Of a stretch of DNA of 28,131 nucleotides, positions 17,166-25,052 are shown in pieces. The DNA is taken from positions 1 to 28,131 of IMG/VR virus record IMGVR_UViG_3300012964_000049. The stretch is one strand, 5' to 3'. The translations under genes and the position numbers were made by a program. Positions within the stretch are counted from its first letter, which is position 1; each line of letters opens with the position of its first letter. Origin of the DNA: a virus. A model generated the notes under the pieces. That model was not told where the DNA came from, did not search any database, and saw nothing but the letters and a program-made list of their open reading frames with translations.

Positions 17166-17194
17166 TTATAACCGACTGAGGCCTTGAAAGTCAA
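17166..17194 (-). promoter_or_regulatory. promoter of the Ro60-like gene
   Basis: On the - strand, TTGACT (17194-17189) and TTATAA (17171-17166), spacer 17. Predicted start at or one base before the ATG. Divergent from the promoter at 17208. Confidence 0.75.
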
Positions 17195-17207
17195 GAACAA
17201 AAATCTG

Positions 17208-17237
17208 TTGACAGACAAGCCTAATGTCTGGCATGAT
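17208..17237 (+). promoter_or_regulatory. rightward promoter, divergent from the Ro60-like gene
   Basis: TTGACA at 17208-17213 with a weaker CATGAT at 17232-17237 (18-base spacer). ATG 17245 is 7 bases further, again suggesting a leaderless message. Confidence 0.5.
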
Positions 17238-17244
17238 GATAACC

Positions 17245-17442
17245 ATGGTGAAATGTAAACTAGGGCAACATGAAGATGTACTGATGCGTGGCGGGCGAAG
17301 GATCCGTTGCGCAAAATGCGGAGATGAATTCCCATGCACATATGCCTGCGAACATGATGATTGCAAGGCTGTTCGTGGAGAACCGAACAACTTCAAGGAT
17401 CCGATAACCCTGGAAGAATGCATGAATGGAGTTAAGTCGTGA
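17245..17442 (+). CDS. 65-residue zinc-ribbon protein
   Basis: Starts MVKCKLGQHEDVLMRGGR and continues CAKCGDEF, then CTYACEHDDC. The Cys/His pattern should hold one or two zincs. ATG 17245 is chosen for its distance from the -10; ATG 17224 would lie inside the promoter. The stop overlaps the next GTG start. Function unknown; a small early regulator is plausible. Confidence 0.65.
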   Translation: MVKCKLGQHEDVLMRGGRRIRCAKCGDEFPCTYACEHDDCKAVRGEPNNFKDPITLEECMNGVKS

Positions 17443-17615
17443 AGACAAAGGGAGTTGAGCGAGAAGCCAAGAAACTCATCGATAAGTACGGATATACGGG
17501 GGCGTTGACCCGAGCGGCAGGGGAGGCGGATAACGCTACTACCGATGCCCAGGAAACGTACTGGGCGGCAGTGGAAGAGGCGGTCCTTTCGATGCAGGAG
17601 TCCTGTAATGAGTAA
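17439..17615 (+). CDS. 58-residue helical protein, GTG start
   Basis: Reads VKTKGVEREAKKLIDKYGYT, then TRAAGEADNATTDAQETY, wholly helical. The GTG overlaps the previous TGA (GTGA), and its own end overlaps the next ATG by eight bases. Unknown function; kept because of coupling on both sides. Confidence 0.55.
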   Translation: MKTKGVEREAKKLIDKYGYTGALTRAAGEADNATTDAQETYWAAVEEAVLSMQESCNE

Positions 17616-18081
17616 TTGCATTTGTGGGCATCGGGCAGACTGGCACCAGTTAGATACTGGACCGTGTGTTATTTGCTATACGACTCCTTGTAATAAGTTC
17701 GTGGCAGAGACAGTCAAGGCCGGGAACTATCTACCTCCGGAATTGGCGTCTAAACTTCTGGAGACTCAGAAGCTGGAAGATACTGAAGTATCTCCGGAAG
17801 TAGAGGAGCTTCTCTATCTCCAGGCTGAGGAATGTGCCGAAACCGTACAGCGTTGCACGAAGATCCTGCGGTTCGGTCTAAGGATCAATCCGTGGACCGG
17901 CGAGCATAACCGTGAAACCTTGGAGAGGGAACTAGGGGATATCCTTGCGGTTGCCCGGCTGCTCCAGGCGTATAATGTCATCAGCTTAGATACTGTTGCA
18001 AAATACAGTGAAGAAAAGATCGAAGCACTGCGTAAACCCGATGGGCGGCTACGTGTCGCAAAGGTACCGGAGTGGTTATGA
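17608..18081 (+). CDS. MazG-like NTP pyrophosphohydrolase with N-terminal zinc knuckle
   Basis: 157 residues. Residues 3-28 (CICGHRADWHQLDTGPCVIC) are a zinc-binding knuckle common in phage proteins. From about residue 65 the all-α NTP-PPase pattern appears: LQAEECAETVQR (ExxE) and later ERELGDILAVARLLQ (ExxD), the magnesium-binding helices. Such enzymes hydrolyse nucleoside triphosphates, or ppGpp-type alarmones in MazG's case. Coupled by ATGA to the next gene. Class assignment likely; substrate unknown. Confidence 0.75.
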   Translation: MSNCICGHRADWHQLDTGPCVICYTTPCNKFVAETVKAGNYLPPELASKLLETQKLEDTEVSPEVEELLYLQAEECAETVQRCTKILRFGLRINPWTGEHNRETLERELGDILAVARLLQAYNVISLDTVAKYSEEKIEALRKPDGRLRVAKVPEWL

Positions 18082-18662
18082 GCAAGCAAAAGGGAAAACT
18101 ACCCAAGGAAGTAATTGAAATGATCGAGAACAAGATCACGTACGGCAAGAAAAAGATCGAAGCAGCTAAGTACATCGAACACTACTGGAATAAGCTAGTG
18201 TTAGATGGAGGTAGTTCTGGTTCGTATAGTGTATGGCGCTGCAAAGAATGCGAAGCTACTAATATAGCCGATCCAGATGATGACGAACTTCCGGCCGATG
18301 AACAGTTTCTGGCGTGCGGATGCGGACGCACTGAAACAACTGTACCCAAGGACTGCGCTGTCGCACGAGAGTGGATTGCAACGCATCGCAAGATGTGCCC
18401 AAGTGCCCGATGTGCTTGGTGCAATATGAACAAGACGGCACATGGCATCCCCGGAAGAACTCGTGGAATTGCTGGAGCATGTGAGAAATTCCAGACGGCG
18501 GCACGGGTTCCCAGAGCACCCCAGGCACCACCTGAGCGAATTCATGATCGCGGGATATACGATACGATTATACAAACGTATAATATTACAATGCCAGTTA
18601 CAATGCCTAGGTGGACATGGGAAGACGTTGTGGTTGAAGGCGATGACGATCCCACTCGCTAA
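18078..18662 (+). CDS. 194-residue Cys-rich protein, unknown
   Basis: ATG overlaps the MazG-like stop. N-terminal basic helix (MSKQKGKLPKEVIEMIENK), a first metal site (CKECEATN, CGCG) and a second knuckle (CAWCNMNKTAHGIPGRT, then AC) resembling the one in the upstream gene. C-terminal WTWEDVVVEGDDD. An alternative frame from 18442 begins MASPEELVELLEHVRN and also looks protein-like, but the Cys pattern and coupling favour this frame. Function unknown. Confidence 0.65.
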   Translation: MSKQKGKLPKEVIEMIENKITYGKKKIEAAKYIEHYWNKLVLDGGSSGSYSVWRCKECEATNIADPDDDELPADEQFLACGCGRTETTVPKDCAVAREWIATHRKMCPSARCAWCNMNKTAHGIPGRTRGIAGACEKFQTAARVPRAPQAPPERIHDRGIYDTIIQTYNITMPVTMPRWTWEDVVVEGDDDPTR

Positions 18663-18672
18663 TGCAATAGCC

Positions 18673-18701
18673 GTGCCAAACTGATTTAGGTCTGCTAAAC
18701 T
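18673..18701 (+). promoter_or_regulatory. promoter of the virion gene run
   Basis: GTGCCA at 18673-18678 and TAAACT at 18696-18701, spacer 17. The GTG start at 18708 is 7 bases downstream, so this may be another leaderless message. Confidence 0.45.
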
Positions 18702-18707
18702 AGCGGA

Positions 18708-20042
18708 GTGACAGCACTCCGCCAGGACAGATCTCCCTTAGCTGCGCCGCAAGATGCGCGCATCTTTGAGGGACGAGTTGCTCGCGTACACCGTCCAGGT
18801 GATCCGCTAGAGTATTCTACTGGCCCGGAATTCCGACGCGCGGATGAGCTTGCTCGTATCGTAGAGCAGCTTCCCGGCATTAAGATTACATTAAACCATC
18901 CAAAAACGGGAGCTGAGCCTCACGTTATTGGCATGGTTACTGGCGCTCGTATCGACGGTGATACGGCTGTCGCACAGATGGTCATCACCGACGCTAAGGC
19001 ACTTGCTGCCATTCGCGCCGGAACTAGAGAACTATCGCTAGGTTACAACTGCAAGCTTGATGATCACCGTTATCAGGTGGATATCACACTTGACCATCTA
19101 GCACTTGTTCCAGCAGCTCGTTGTGGTGCGACTTGTCGCCTCCGCGCCGACGCCGCATGTCCGACCTGCGGAGGCACCATGCCTGATATGAATATGTCCG
19201 ATACTCCCGCTGAAGAGAGTACCGAGGAAAGTGCTGGCTGTGATTGTCCTGACTGCCCTGAAGGCTGTGATTGCCCAGAGTGCATGCAGAACGACAAGAA
19301 GAAATGCGATAAGTGTGCGGAACAGAAGTCCGACGGTGGGAACCTAGATTCGGCACAGGACTTGCATGCTAATAATTCGGGTGCTACACTTGCATCCATG
19401 CAACTAGACGAAGCTCTTGCCGCACTGAAGACGGCCGAGGAAGCCCTCGCGGCTGCCAACGAACGTGCCGATGCCGAGAAGCTTCGCGCCGACGAAGCTG
19501 CACAGAAGGTCATCGAAGTCGAGACTGCCAAGACGACTGCTGAACTTGCTGCACATGAGGCATCCAAGGAAGCAACTGCAACAATCGAAGCCGCTCGCAA
19601 GGATGCTTCGGATGCACAGGCAATCATCGAACAGATGAAGCTTGACGCCGAAGCTGCTGCTGCGAAGGTCCGCCAGGATGCAGAAGATCAGTTCAGCATC
19701 CGTGTCAAGTCTCGCGTAAGCCTGGAAACCGCAGCGAATGCTGTACTCGGTTCGGCGGCTGATCGTAGTGCGATGTCCGACAAGGATATCAAGCTCGCTG
19801 TCATCAAGCATGTCGATAACGATGACCTCGCCGACAAGCCGGAACTCTTTATCGATGGTGCTTTTGAAGGTGCTGTAAAGCGCCACAAGAACGGTGCTGC
19901 TGCACTCGCATCAGTTCGCGAAGTAATCGAAACACGTAAAGATAACCAGCCTAACCACCTAAGCACAGAAGACGCAGCCAGTGCTGCCCTTCGCCAGAGC
20001 TACAGCAGCGCGTGGATGAATTCCACCAAGAAGGACAACTAA
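18708..20042 (+). CDS. prohead protease (DUF2213-type) fused to scaffold
   Basis: 444 residues. Residues ~15-145 are a DUF2213-like protease: FEGRVARVHRPGDPLEY, HPKTGAE, the Ser in TRELSLGYNCKL (Ser110) and DHLALVPAARCG (His130). Residues 151-203 are a cysteine-rich insert with at least ten Cys, including CDCPDCPEGCDCPEC. Residues ~228-345 are a long Ala/Glu/Lys coiled coil typical of a scaffold. Such proteins cleave themselves and the scaffold during head maturation. GTG start with no Shine-Dalgarno. The Cys-rich linker is unusual and may bind metal or redox-lock the protease. Confidence 0.85.
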   Translation: MTALRQDRSPLAAPQDARIFEGRVARVHRPGDPLEYSTGPEFRRADELARIVEQLPGIKITLNHPKTGAEPHVIGMVTGARIDGDTAVAQMVITDAKALAAIRAGTRELSLGYNCKLDDHRYQVDITLDHLALVPAARCGATCRLRADAACPTCGGTMPDMNMSDTPAEESTEESAGCDCPDCPEGCDCPECMQNDKKKCDKCAEQKSDGGNLDSAQDLHANNSGATLASMQLDEALAALKTAEEALAAANERADAEKLRADEAAQKVIEVETAKTTAELAAHEASKEATATIEAARKDASDAQAIIEQMKLDAEAAAAKVRQDAEDQFSIRVKSRVSLETAANAVLGSAADRSAMSDKDIKLAVIKHVDNDDLADKPELFIDGAFEGAVKRHKNGAAALASVREVIETRKDNQPNHLSTEDAASAALRQSYSSAWMNSTKKDN

Positions 20043-20045
20043 AAC

Positions 20046-20579
20046 ATGTCGCTATCCATCCAGACCTCTTACAGCACCGCGCCTGCTACTGCCTATGCTG
20101 GGCTTCTAGCAAGTGCACACTACGAGTCTGACTCGCTCAAGAACGTTGAAGCGTCGGCATCGATGCCATTCGGCATCGCAGTCGCATTCAAGACTGCTGC
20201 CCCGGCTACGAATCAGGATGTACTGCTTCCTGCTGCACAGGCAGATAAGATTGCAGGCATCGTAATCCTCTCGCAGGAGTACGCTCGTACGCATACCCTA
20301 GCTGGTGGCGGTACGGCTGGTGACCTCGATGCTACCGGCCTTGTCCCCGGAACCATGATGAACGTCATGCGCAAGGGTCGCATCTGGGTAACGGTAGCAA
20401 CGGGTTGCGCAGTAGGCGACCGTCTGTACATCCGCCGTGCGGCCGGAACCCTGGGTTCTGCCGAAAACGCTGCGGACGGCACGAACATGGTTGACTGCAC
20501 CAAGCAGGGTGTATTCGTTACCAGTTGCACGGCCGGTGGCCTTGCAATCGTTGAAGTCGACTTCGTCAACCTCCCGTAA
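20046..20579 (+). CDS. capsid decoration or structural protein
   Basis: 177 residues, Ala/Thr/Gly-rich and β-rich (MPFGIAVAFKTAAPATNQDV, VGDRLYIRRAAGTLGSA), with no catalytic motif. Placed between the protease/scaffold and the major capsid gene, as are cement proteins in phages of this type. GAAGGA lies 12 bases before the ATG. Probably on the head surface; exact role unverified. Confidence 0.65.
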   Translation: MSLSIQTSYSTAPATAYAGLLASAHYESDSLKNVEASASMPFGIAVAFKTAAPATNQDVLLPAAQADKIAGIVILSQEYARTHTLAGGGTAGDLDATGLVPGTMMNVMRKGRIWVTVATGCAVGDRLYIRRAAGTLGSAENAADGTNMVDCTKQGVFVTSCTAGGLAIVEVDFVNLP

Positions 20580-20611
20580 TAGGGGCTACTGAGTAGCAAA
20601 GGTATAAACAC

Positions 20612-21019
20612 ATGCCAGTAGCAAAGAGATCAGATAACCCGTGGCAAGAGCAGTTCGTACTGACGTTCGACCACGCGTTGGCTAGTGCCACTACCACCAC
20701 CAAGTTGCTAACTACGCAGCGTAGCATGCGTATCGATAAGGTTGAGTATATCAATCCTACCGGATACACACAGGATGCGACCAACTACTTCACTATCGCA
20801 CTAAAGCAGGGTGCTACAGCCATTGCCACGTGGTCGTGCCTTACTGGCGCGAACGGCACGATCGCTGCCGACACATTCGTTAACCCTACACTCAGTGCTA
20901 CGGATGCAGATCGTGCCCCCCTAGCTGGTGTTGTACTCTCACTCGCTTTAACCAAGTTCGCCGTAGCGGCAAACCTCCCAGCCGGCCGCATCGTTGTACA
21001 CGGTCGTTACGTCAGCTAA
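20612..21019 (+). CDS. small head structural protein
   Basis: 135 residues, β-rich with little charge (YFTIALKQGATAIATWSC, AGVVLSLALTKFAVAANLPA). Directly before the capsid gene. Probably a decoration or head-fibre protein, assigned by position and composition only. Confidence 0.6.
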   Translation: MPVAKRSDNPWQEQFVLTFDHALASATTTTKLLTTQRSMRIDKVEYINPTGYTQDATNYFTIALKQGATAIATWSCLTGANGTIAADTFVNPTLSATDADRAPLAGVVLSLALTKFAVAANLPAGRIVVHGRYVS

Positions 21020-21038
21020 TCAGCAAGGATAATCTACG

Positions 21039-22094
21039 ATGTCCAATCTAGTCCCCCAGTTTTCGACCGAGCGTTTCCAGAAGATGCTCGCGCACGCACG
21101 CCGTCACGACGCAGCGGAATTCGCTCGTTTCGACAGTGCGGACGACGATGCCAAGAAGCTCTCGGAGCGTCTCCTTGCTACGGGCCGTCTCGACGCCTCG
21201 GAGTCGGTATTCTTTGCTCGCCAGCTAGAGCAGATTCGCCCTGGCATCATGGAAGTTCAGTATACTGAACTCCTCGGCAAGACCCTCGTGCCAACCGAGA
21301 CGAACATTGATCCGGGTGCAACGCACTTCACGGTTCAGAAGTTCGACCGTACTGGCCGCGCTAAGGTCGTAGCCAGCCTGGACACCAACATTCCTCGCGC
21401 CGACGTGTCGGCCGGCGAAGGTAGCCAGATCATCCGCTCGGTCGTATCGAGCTACGGCTACTCGATCCAGGAATCCCGTGCAGCAGCGATGGCGCGTACT
21501 CCGCTCATCCCGATGCGCGCGATGGCAGCCCGTGACGCAATCGAGCGCGAGCTTGATAACGTCATCATGTACGGTGACACTGTCATGGGTCTCTCGGGCC
21601 TTCTCACCCTATCGGGCACGGAAACCTATACGGTACCGAACGGCGCACTTGGTACCAAGACGTTCGAGACCAAGTCTCCGAACGAAATCCTTGCCGACCT
21701 TAACGGTATCGTAAACCGGATCATCGTGCAGTCGAAGGGTATCGAGCGCCCCAACACGCTCCTTCTCCCACTATCGAGCTACACCTACATCCAATCCCTA
21801 CGCATGGGTGATGGTGACTCGCGCACGGTGCTCCAGTTCTTCAAGGACAACCAGCCTGGCCTCGATGTTCAGGGGCTGTTCCACCTCGAAGCTGCGCCTG
21901 CGGCTGAGTGGACTGGCAAGCGGATGGTCTGCTACCGTAAGGACCCGAGCAAGCTCGTGTTCCTCCTCCCGGTCGCATTCGAGCAGATGGCTCCTCAGAT
22001 GAACGACTTCACGCTTGTCACTAACTGCCACGCACGTACCGGTGGCGTCGGCGTGTACGCTCCGAAGTCGGTTGCCTACGGCGACGGCATCTAA
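21039..22094 (+). CDS. major capsid protein (DUF2184-type)
   Basis: 351 residues with the layout of DUF2184 capsids of the HK97 fold: N-arm helices, SQIIRSVVSSYGYSIQESR, the DAIERELDNVIMYGD helix, LLLPLSSYTYIQSLRM and a C-terminal HARTGGVGVYAPKSV. AAGGAT precedes the ATG. Codon choice (C-ending, e.g. CTC, TCG) differs visibly from the small leftward genes, as expected for a highly expressed gene. A strong terminator follows 28 bases after the stop. Confidence 0.88.
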   Translation: MSNLVPQFSTERFQKMLAHARRHDAAEFARFDSADDDAKKLSERLLATGRLDASESVFFARQLEQIRPGIMEVQYTELLGKTLVPTETNIDPGATHFTVQKFDRTGRAKVVASLDTNIPRADVSAGEGSQIIRSVVSSYGYSIQESRAAAMARTPLIPMRAMAARDAIERELDNVIMYGDTVMGLSGLLTLSGTETYTVPNGALGTKTFETKSPNEILADLNGIVNRIIVQSKGIERPNTLLLPLSSYTYIQSLRMGDGDSRTVLQFFKDNQPGLDVQGLFHLEAAPAAEWTGKRMVCYRKDPSKLVFLLPVAFEQMAPQMNDFTLVTNCHARTGGVGVYAPKSVAYGDGI

Positions 22095-22100
22095 CTAGCA

Positions 22101-22155
22101 GGCGCGGGTAGCGCGCCCTACGCCCCGCGCTCTGGGTAACCGGACGCGGGGTTTT
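22101..22155 (+). terminator. terminator after the major capsid gene
   Basis: Hairpin GGCGCG(GGTAG)CGCGCC at 22101-22117 is followed by a second, perfect 7-bp stem CCCCGCG/CGCGGGG (22123-22129 with 22145-22151) and TTTT. It should limit read-through from the capsid gene. Confidence 0.85.
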
Positions 22156-22172
22156 GTATTTCTGGAGACAAC

Positions 22173-22787
22173 ATGACATTACCAGTACCTGTAACTACAA
22201 CTAGCGATTCCGCTACTGTCACTATAGCCCAGGCAAATCTGGGCACGATGATTGTGGGCGCATGGTATCTATTCACCAGTTCCACTAACTGCTGGATTCG
22301 TCAGGGCACTGCGAAGAAGGTTACCTGCGTTGCTCAGGCTAGCTTTGTAGATACTGACTATATAACGATTACCGTTAGCAGAGCCAGTGTTGTCGTCAGT
22401 ACGGTTGTCTATGAATTTGATAAAGCCGGAAACGGTGTAACAGCAGGTAGAGTCCAGGTCAATATTTCCACGGACACTACCGCAGCTACTTGTGCTGCTC
22501 GTCTACGCACGGCGATTCTCGCTAATCAGCCTTCCCTGGAAGTTGTTGATAATCTAGACGGGTCGCTAATGGTGGTGGCCCCAGATCAGCACATGGACAT
22601 CGCTGAAACGGTTGCCAATGCAGGATTCCTAGTTGCGGCAGATGTGGTCACCACGACCGCAGCGGATGGATCCATGTTCATCCCAGCAGCCATGCAGGTG
22701 CTGTTGTCTGGCGATATGGGACCGCAGCTCGGCGTTCTGCGCAGCACAGTAGACGGGCTAGCAAGCCTCACACGCGCGAGGGTCTAA
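22173..22787 (+). CDS. head-associated structural protein
   Basis: 204 residues. N-terminal β domain (SDSATVTIAQANLGTMIVG), Thr/Val-rich middle, C-terminal FIPAAMQVLLSGDMGPQLG. CTGGAG lies eight bases before the ATG. It is followed directly by the connector gene. Probably a virion protein near the vertex or head surface; no specific family recognised. Confidence 0.55.
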   Translation: MTLPVPVTTTSDSATVTIAQANLGTMIVGAWYLFTSSTNCWIRQGTAKKVTCVAQASFVDTDYITITVSRASVVVSTVVYEFDKAGNGVTAGRVQVNISTDTTAATCAARLRTAILANQPSLEVVDNLDGSLMVVAPDQHMDIAETVANAGFLVAADVVTTTAADGSMFIPAAMQVLLSGDMGPQLGVLRSTVDGLASLTRARV

Positions 22788-23150
22788 ATGGCTGACGTAG
22801 TATGGAGTGACGTTCTCGCATTCGCACCGGAGTTGAGCACTGTGGATATCGGTGCACAGACGGACATTCTATCCTACGTTAATGAAATTGATCTATCTCA
22901 GGTAACAGATACTGCGCAAGTAACGCGTATGGCTAGAATCTATCTAGCTGCACACTTTGGCTCGGTACAAAAACGTGCTCGTCAAGGGATCGGCGGTCCG
23001 GTGACCAGTGAATCTGCTGGCGCGTTGAGACGCTCTTATGGACTATCGGCCATGCCTTCTGGCGAAGAAGGTCTCGGCACGTCGATGTATGGGATGTCGT
23101 ATCTTACTATTCTTCGCATGTCTCTCTCACACGGTCCGTTTTTGGTATAG
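22788..23150 (+). CDS. head-tail connector, DUF4054-like
   Basis: 120 residues. DVLAFAPELSTVDIGAQTDIL, then a helical segment ending ARIYLAAHFGSVQKR and a Gly-rich loop with ...LRRSYGLSAM, fit DUF4054 head-completion proteins. Start follows the previous stop with no gap. It probably sits below the portal. Confidence 0.7.
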   Translation: MADVVWSDVLAFAPELSTVDIGAQTDILSYVNEIDLSQVTDTAQVTRMARIYLAAHFGSVQKRARQGIGGPVTSESAGALRRSYGLSAMPSGEEGLGTSMYGMSYLTILRMSLSHGPFLV

Positions 23151-23153
23151 ACA

Positions 23154-23687
23154 GTGTCAAGCAAGTTTACAGTAGATGATCGCGTATGGCGCAAGATAAC
23201 TTCTGCGGTAGCTAAAGCTGGCGCGGCAGAAGTGCGTGTGGGCGTAATCGGATCAGACGCTGAACAACAGCACCCAGATTCTGGACTTACTGTAGCGGAG
23301 ATCGCACTCATTCACGAGTATGGATCTGATGCGGCAGGTGTGCCGGCACGTTCCTTCATTGGACGCACATTCGATAAGCGTTCCAGACTGATCACATCGA
23401 TGATTGCGCAGGCCGCGAGCAATGTGATCCACCATCAATCTAGTATGGTTCCCGAACTAGAGAAGATGGGACGCCGTTTGGCTGCGGAGATTAGGCAGAC
23501 AATCCTTTCCGGGGTATCTCCTGAACTTGCACAGGCAACTATCGATAAGAAGGGTCATGATCACCCACTCATCGATTCTGGTGTTTTGGTTGATGCGATT
23601 TCCTATAAAGTGGTTCTCGGGCACGATAAGGCCATCGACGATTACTACGACTCCATTGAAATCTATGAACCACTGGGTGGCGAATGA
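23154..23687 (+). CDS. neck / head-tail joining protein (gp10-like)
   Basis: 177 residues with a GTG start. AEIALIHEYGSDAAGVPARS, then FIGRTFD, is the signature loop of HK97 gp10-like and phage virion morphogenesis proteins. A C-terminal PLIDSGVLVDAISYKVV strand completes it. Stop overlaps the next ATG. Confidence 0.75.
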   Translation: MSSKFTVDDRVWRKITSAVAKAGAAEVRVGVIGSDAEQQHPDSGLTVAEIALIHEYGSDAAGVPARSFIGRTFDKRSRLITSMIAQAASNVIHHQSSMVPELEKMGRRLAAEIRQTILSGVSPELAQATIDKKGHDHPLIDSGVLVDAISYKVVLGHDKAIDDYYDSIEIYEPLGGE

Positions 23688-24082
23688 GTTTCGGTGCTGA
23701 CATCGTCGCTAATTTCTTGACGGACACGCTTACGGTGACCCGAACAGCGGCAGGCGCATACACAACTGGTATCTATGCCGCAGGGAATACATCAACCTTC
23801 ACGATCGATGCGTGTGTACAGCCCGCTGCTGGTCTCCAGCGTGTCGTCGGTGGGCGCGATTTGCGTTCGGAGATCGATGGACAGCACGTGGATGATGTGC
23901 GCGTACTCTACACGGCTACTGAGTTACGTACACGCACTCCTAGTGTAGAACCTGATCTAGTCTCCTACGACAATGATACCTGGACTGTCATGCGTGTTGA
24001 ACTTTGGGATCTGCCCACATCCGGCGTGCAAGACCTGCACTATAGGGTCACTATTACCCGTAAAACCGAAGGTGCTAGCTAA
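23684..24082 (+). CDS. neck or tail completion protein
   Basis: 132 residues, β-rich (LTDTLTVTRTAAGAYTTGIY, VQPAAGLQRVVGGRDLR). Position between the gp10-like gene and the tail-terminator-like gene suggests a stopper. ATGA overlap upstream, TAATG overlap downstream. No closer family identified. Confidence 0.6.
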   Translation: MSFGADIVANFLTDTLTVTRTAAGAYTTGIYAAGNTSTFTIDACVQPAAGLQRVVGGRDLRSEIDGQHVDDVRVLYTATELRTRTPSVEPDLVSYDNDTWTVMRVELWDLPTSGVQDLHYRVTITRKTEGAS

Positions 24083-24945
24083 TGGCACCTGTTGCGGGCG
24101 GTATAGACTGGGTTGCTGTCCAGGCAGCTATACATGCATGGGTAGTTGCAGGTAGCGGTTTGACAGCAGATAAAGTTGTGTGGGGTGAGCAATACGCTCC
24201 TCGTCCGGCTGCACCGGCAATTGTCATGCGAATCCATGTAATCAGTACGATTGGTACAGACTGGCTGAACGTGGCCACTAAGCCACTCACGTTTAGTCCG
24301 ATTACAATTACTTCAGTTGATCCTATCGGGAATACATTAACCAAGGTCGCCCATGGCTTGCTTACAGGTGACGGTCCGGTAAGACTTACCACAACAGGAA
24401 CACTGCCAGGTAACCTTAACCTAACCACCGATTACTGGGTAATCAAGGTAGATGCTGACAGTTTCAAACTGGCATCCAGCTACGCACATACTGGTGGTGG
24501 TAACATAAGCAATCCGGTTACCCCAATAGACATATTGGATACCGGGACAGGCGTCCACACCCTCTCAGCTACTGCGACCACCACGAGAGGTGGGCAGGAG
24601 ATTCAACATCTTGCTAGAGGATTGCGGGATGTTACGGTTGTGCTCGAATGCTACACAGGGACTGGAGTGGGGGCCTCTATGGCACAGGCGATTCTGAATC
24701 GACTGGTCTCGCGCAGTGTCTTTCCTAGCCAGGAGGATATTCTGGTCGGTGCAAAAATCGGACTTATAGACATCAGTCGTGCTCTGGTTATCCCCAGCCG
24801 TATTGATGTGGTCATTTTTGAGCCTAGAGCCCGTATGGAGCTAACCCTCTGTATAGCCAGCGAAGACAGCGAGAACACCACATACATTGAACATGTGAAG
24901 ATCACTGATCAAATTACAGGTACTACAAAGGTAGTTCCTCCATGA
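24082..24945 (+). CDS. tail terminator-like protein with inserted β domain
   Basis: 287 residues. The flanks (DWVAVQAAIHAWVVAG; GLRDVTVVLECYTGTG, RIDVVIFEPRARMELTL) look like a tail terminator/neck protein. Between them, about residues 82-161, is a β domain (KVAHGLLTGDGPVRL, GTLPGNLNLTTDYWVIKVD, SFKLASSY, DTGTGVHTLSA) that recurs in the sheath gene. The insert splits the host domain, suggesting domain transfer within the genome or a surface-exposed appendage. Stop overlaps a small ORF. Confidence 0.65.
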   Translation: MAPVAGGIDWVAVQAAIHAWVVAGSGLTADKVVWGEQYAPRPAAPAIVMRIHVISTIGTDWLNVATKPLTFSPITITSVDPIGNTLTKVAHGLLTGDGPVRLTTTGTLPGNLNLTTDYWVIKVDADSFKLASSYAHTGGGNISNPVTPIDILDTGTGVHTLSATATTTRGGQEIQHLARGLRDVTVVLECYTGTGVGASMAQAILNRLVSRSVFPSQEDILVGAKIGLIDISRALVIPSRIDVVIFEPRARMELTLCIASEDSENTTYIEHVKITDQITGTTKVVPP

Positions 24946-25049
24946 CTACCGCTACTTGCCCAGATGCAACATACGTGCCAGATTCACATATAGATGCTAA
25001 ACTGGCGATAACCATAAGGAACCGTATATCGGTGGCCTTCGGGAGCTAA
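24942..25049 (+). CDS. 35-residue ORF between terminator and sheath genes
   Basis: Starts at an ATGA overlap with the previous stop and ends three bases before the sheath ATG. MTTATCPDATYVPDSHIDAK is followed by a short basic strand. It could be a small tail factor or only a coupling ORF. Confidence 0.4.
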   Translation: MTTATCPDATYVPDSHIDAKLAITIRNRISVAFGS

Positions 25050-25052
25050 ACT

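Noticed and set aside
17159-17341. N-terminal extension of the Ro60-like frame
   Set aside because: The extra 61 codons cover both divergent promoters and have no Ro-like sequence.
18442-18684. alternative ORF starting MASPEELVELLEHVRN
   Set aside because: Protein-like at its start but overlaps a longer gene with a zinc-knuckle pattern and coupled start; kept only as a note.
19073-19627. 184-codon ORF on the - strand
   Set aside because: Ser/Ala-rich mirror of the scaffold coiled coil; no start context.
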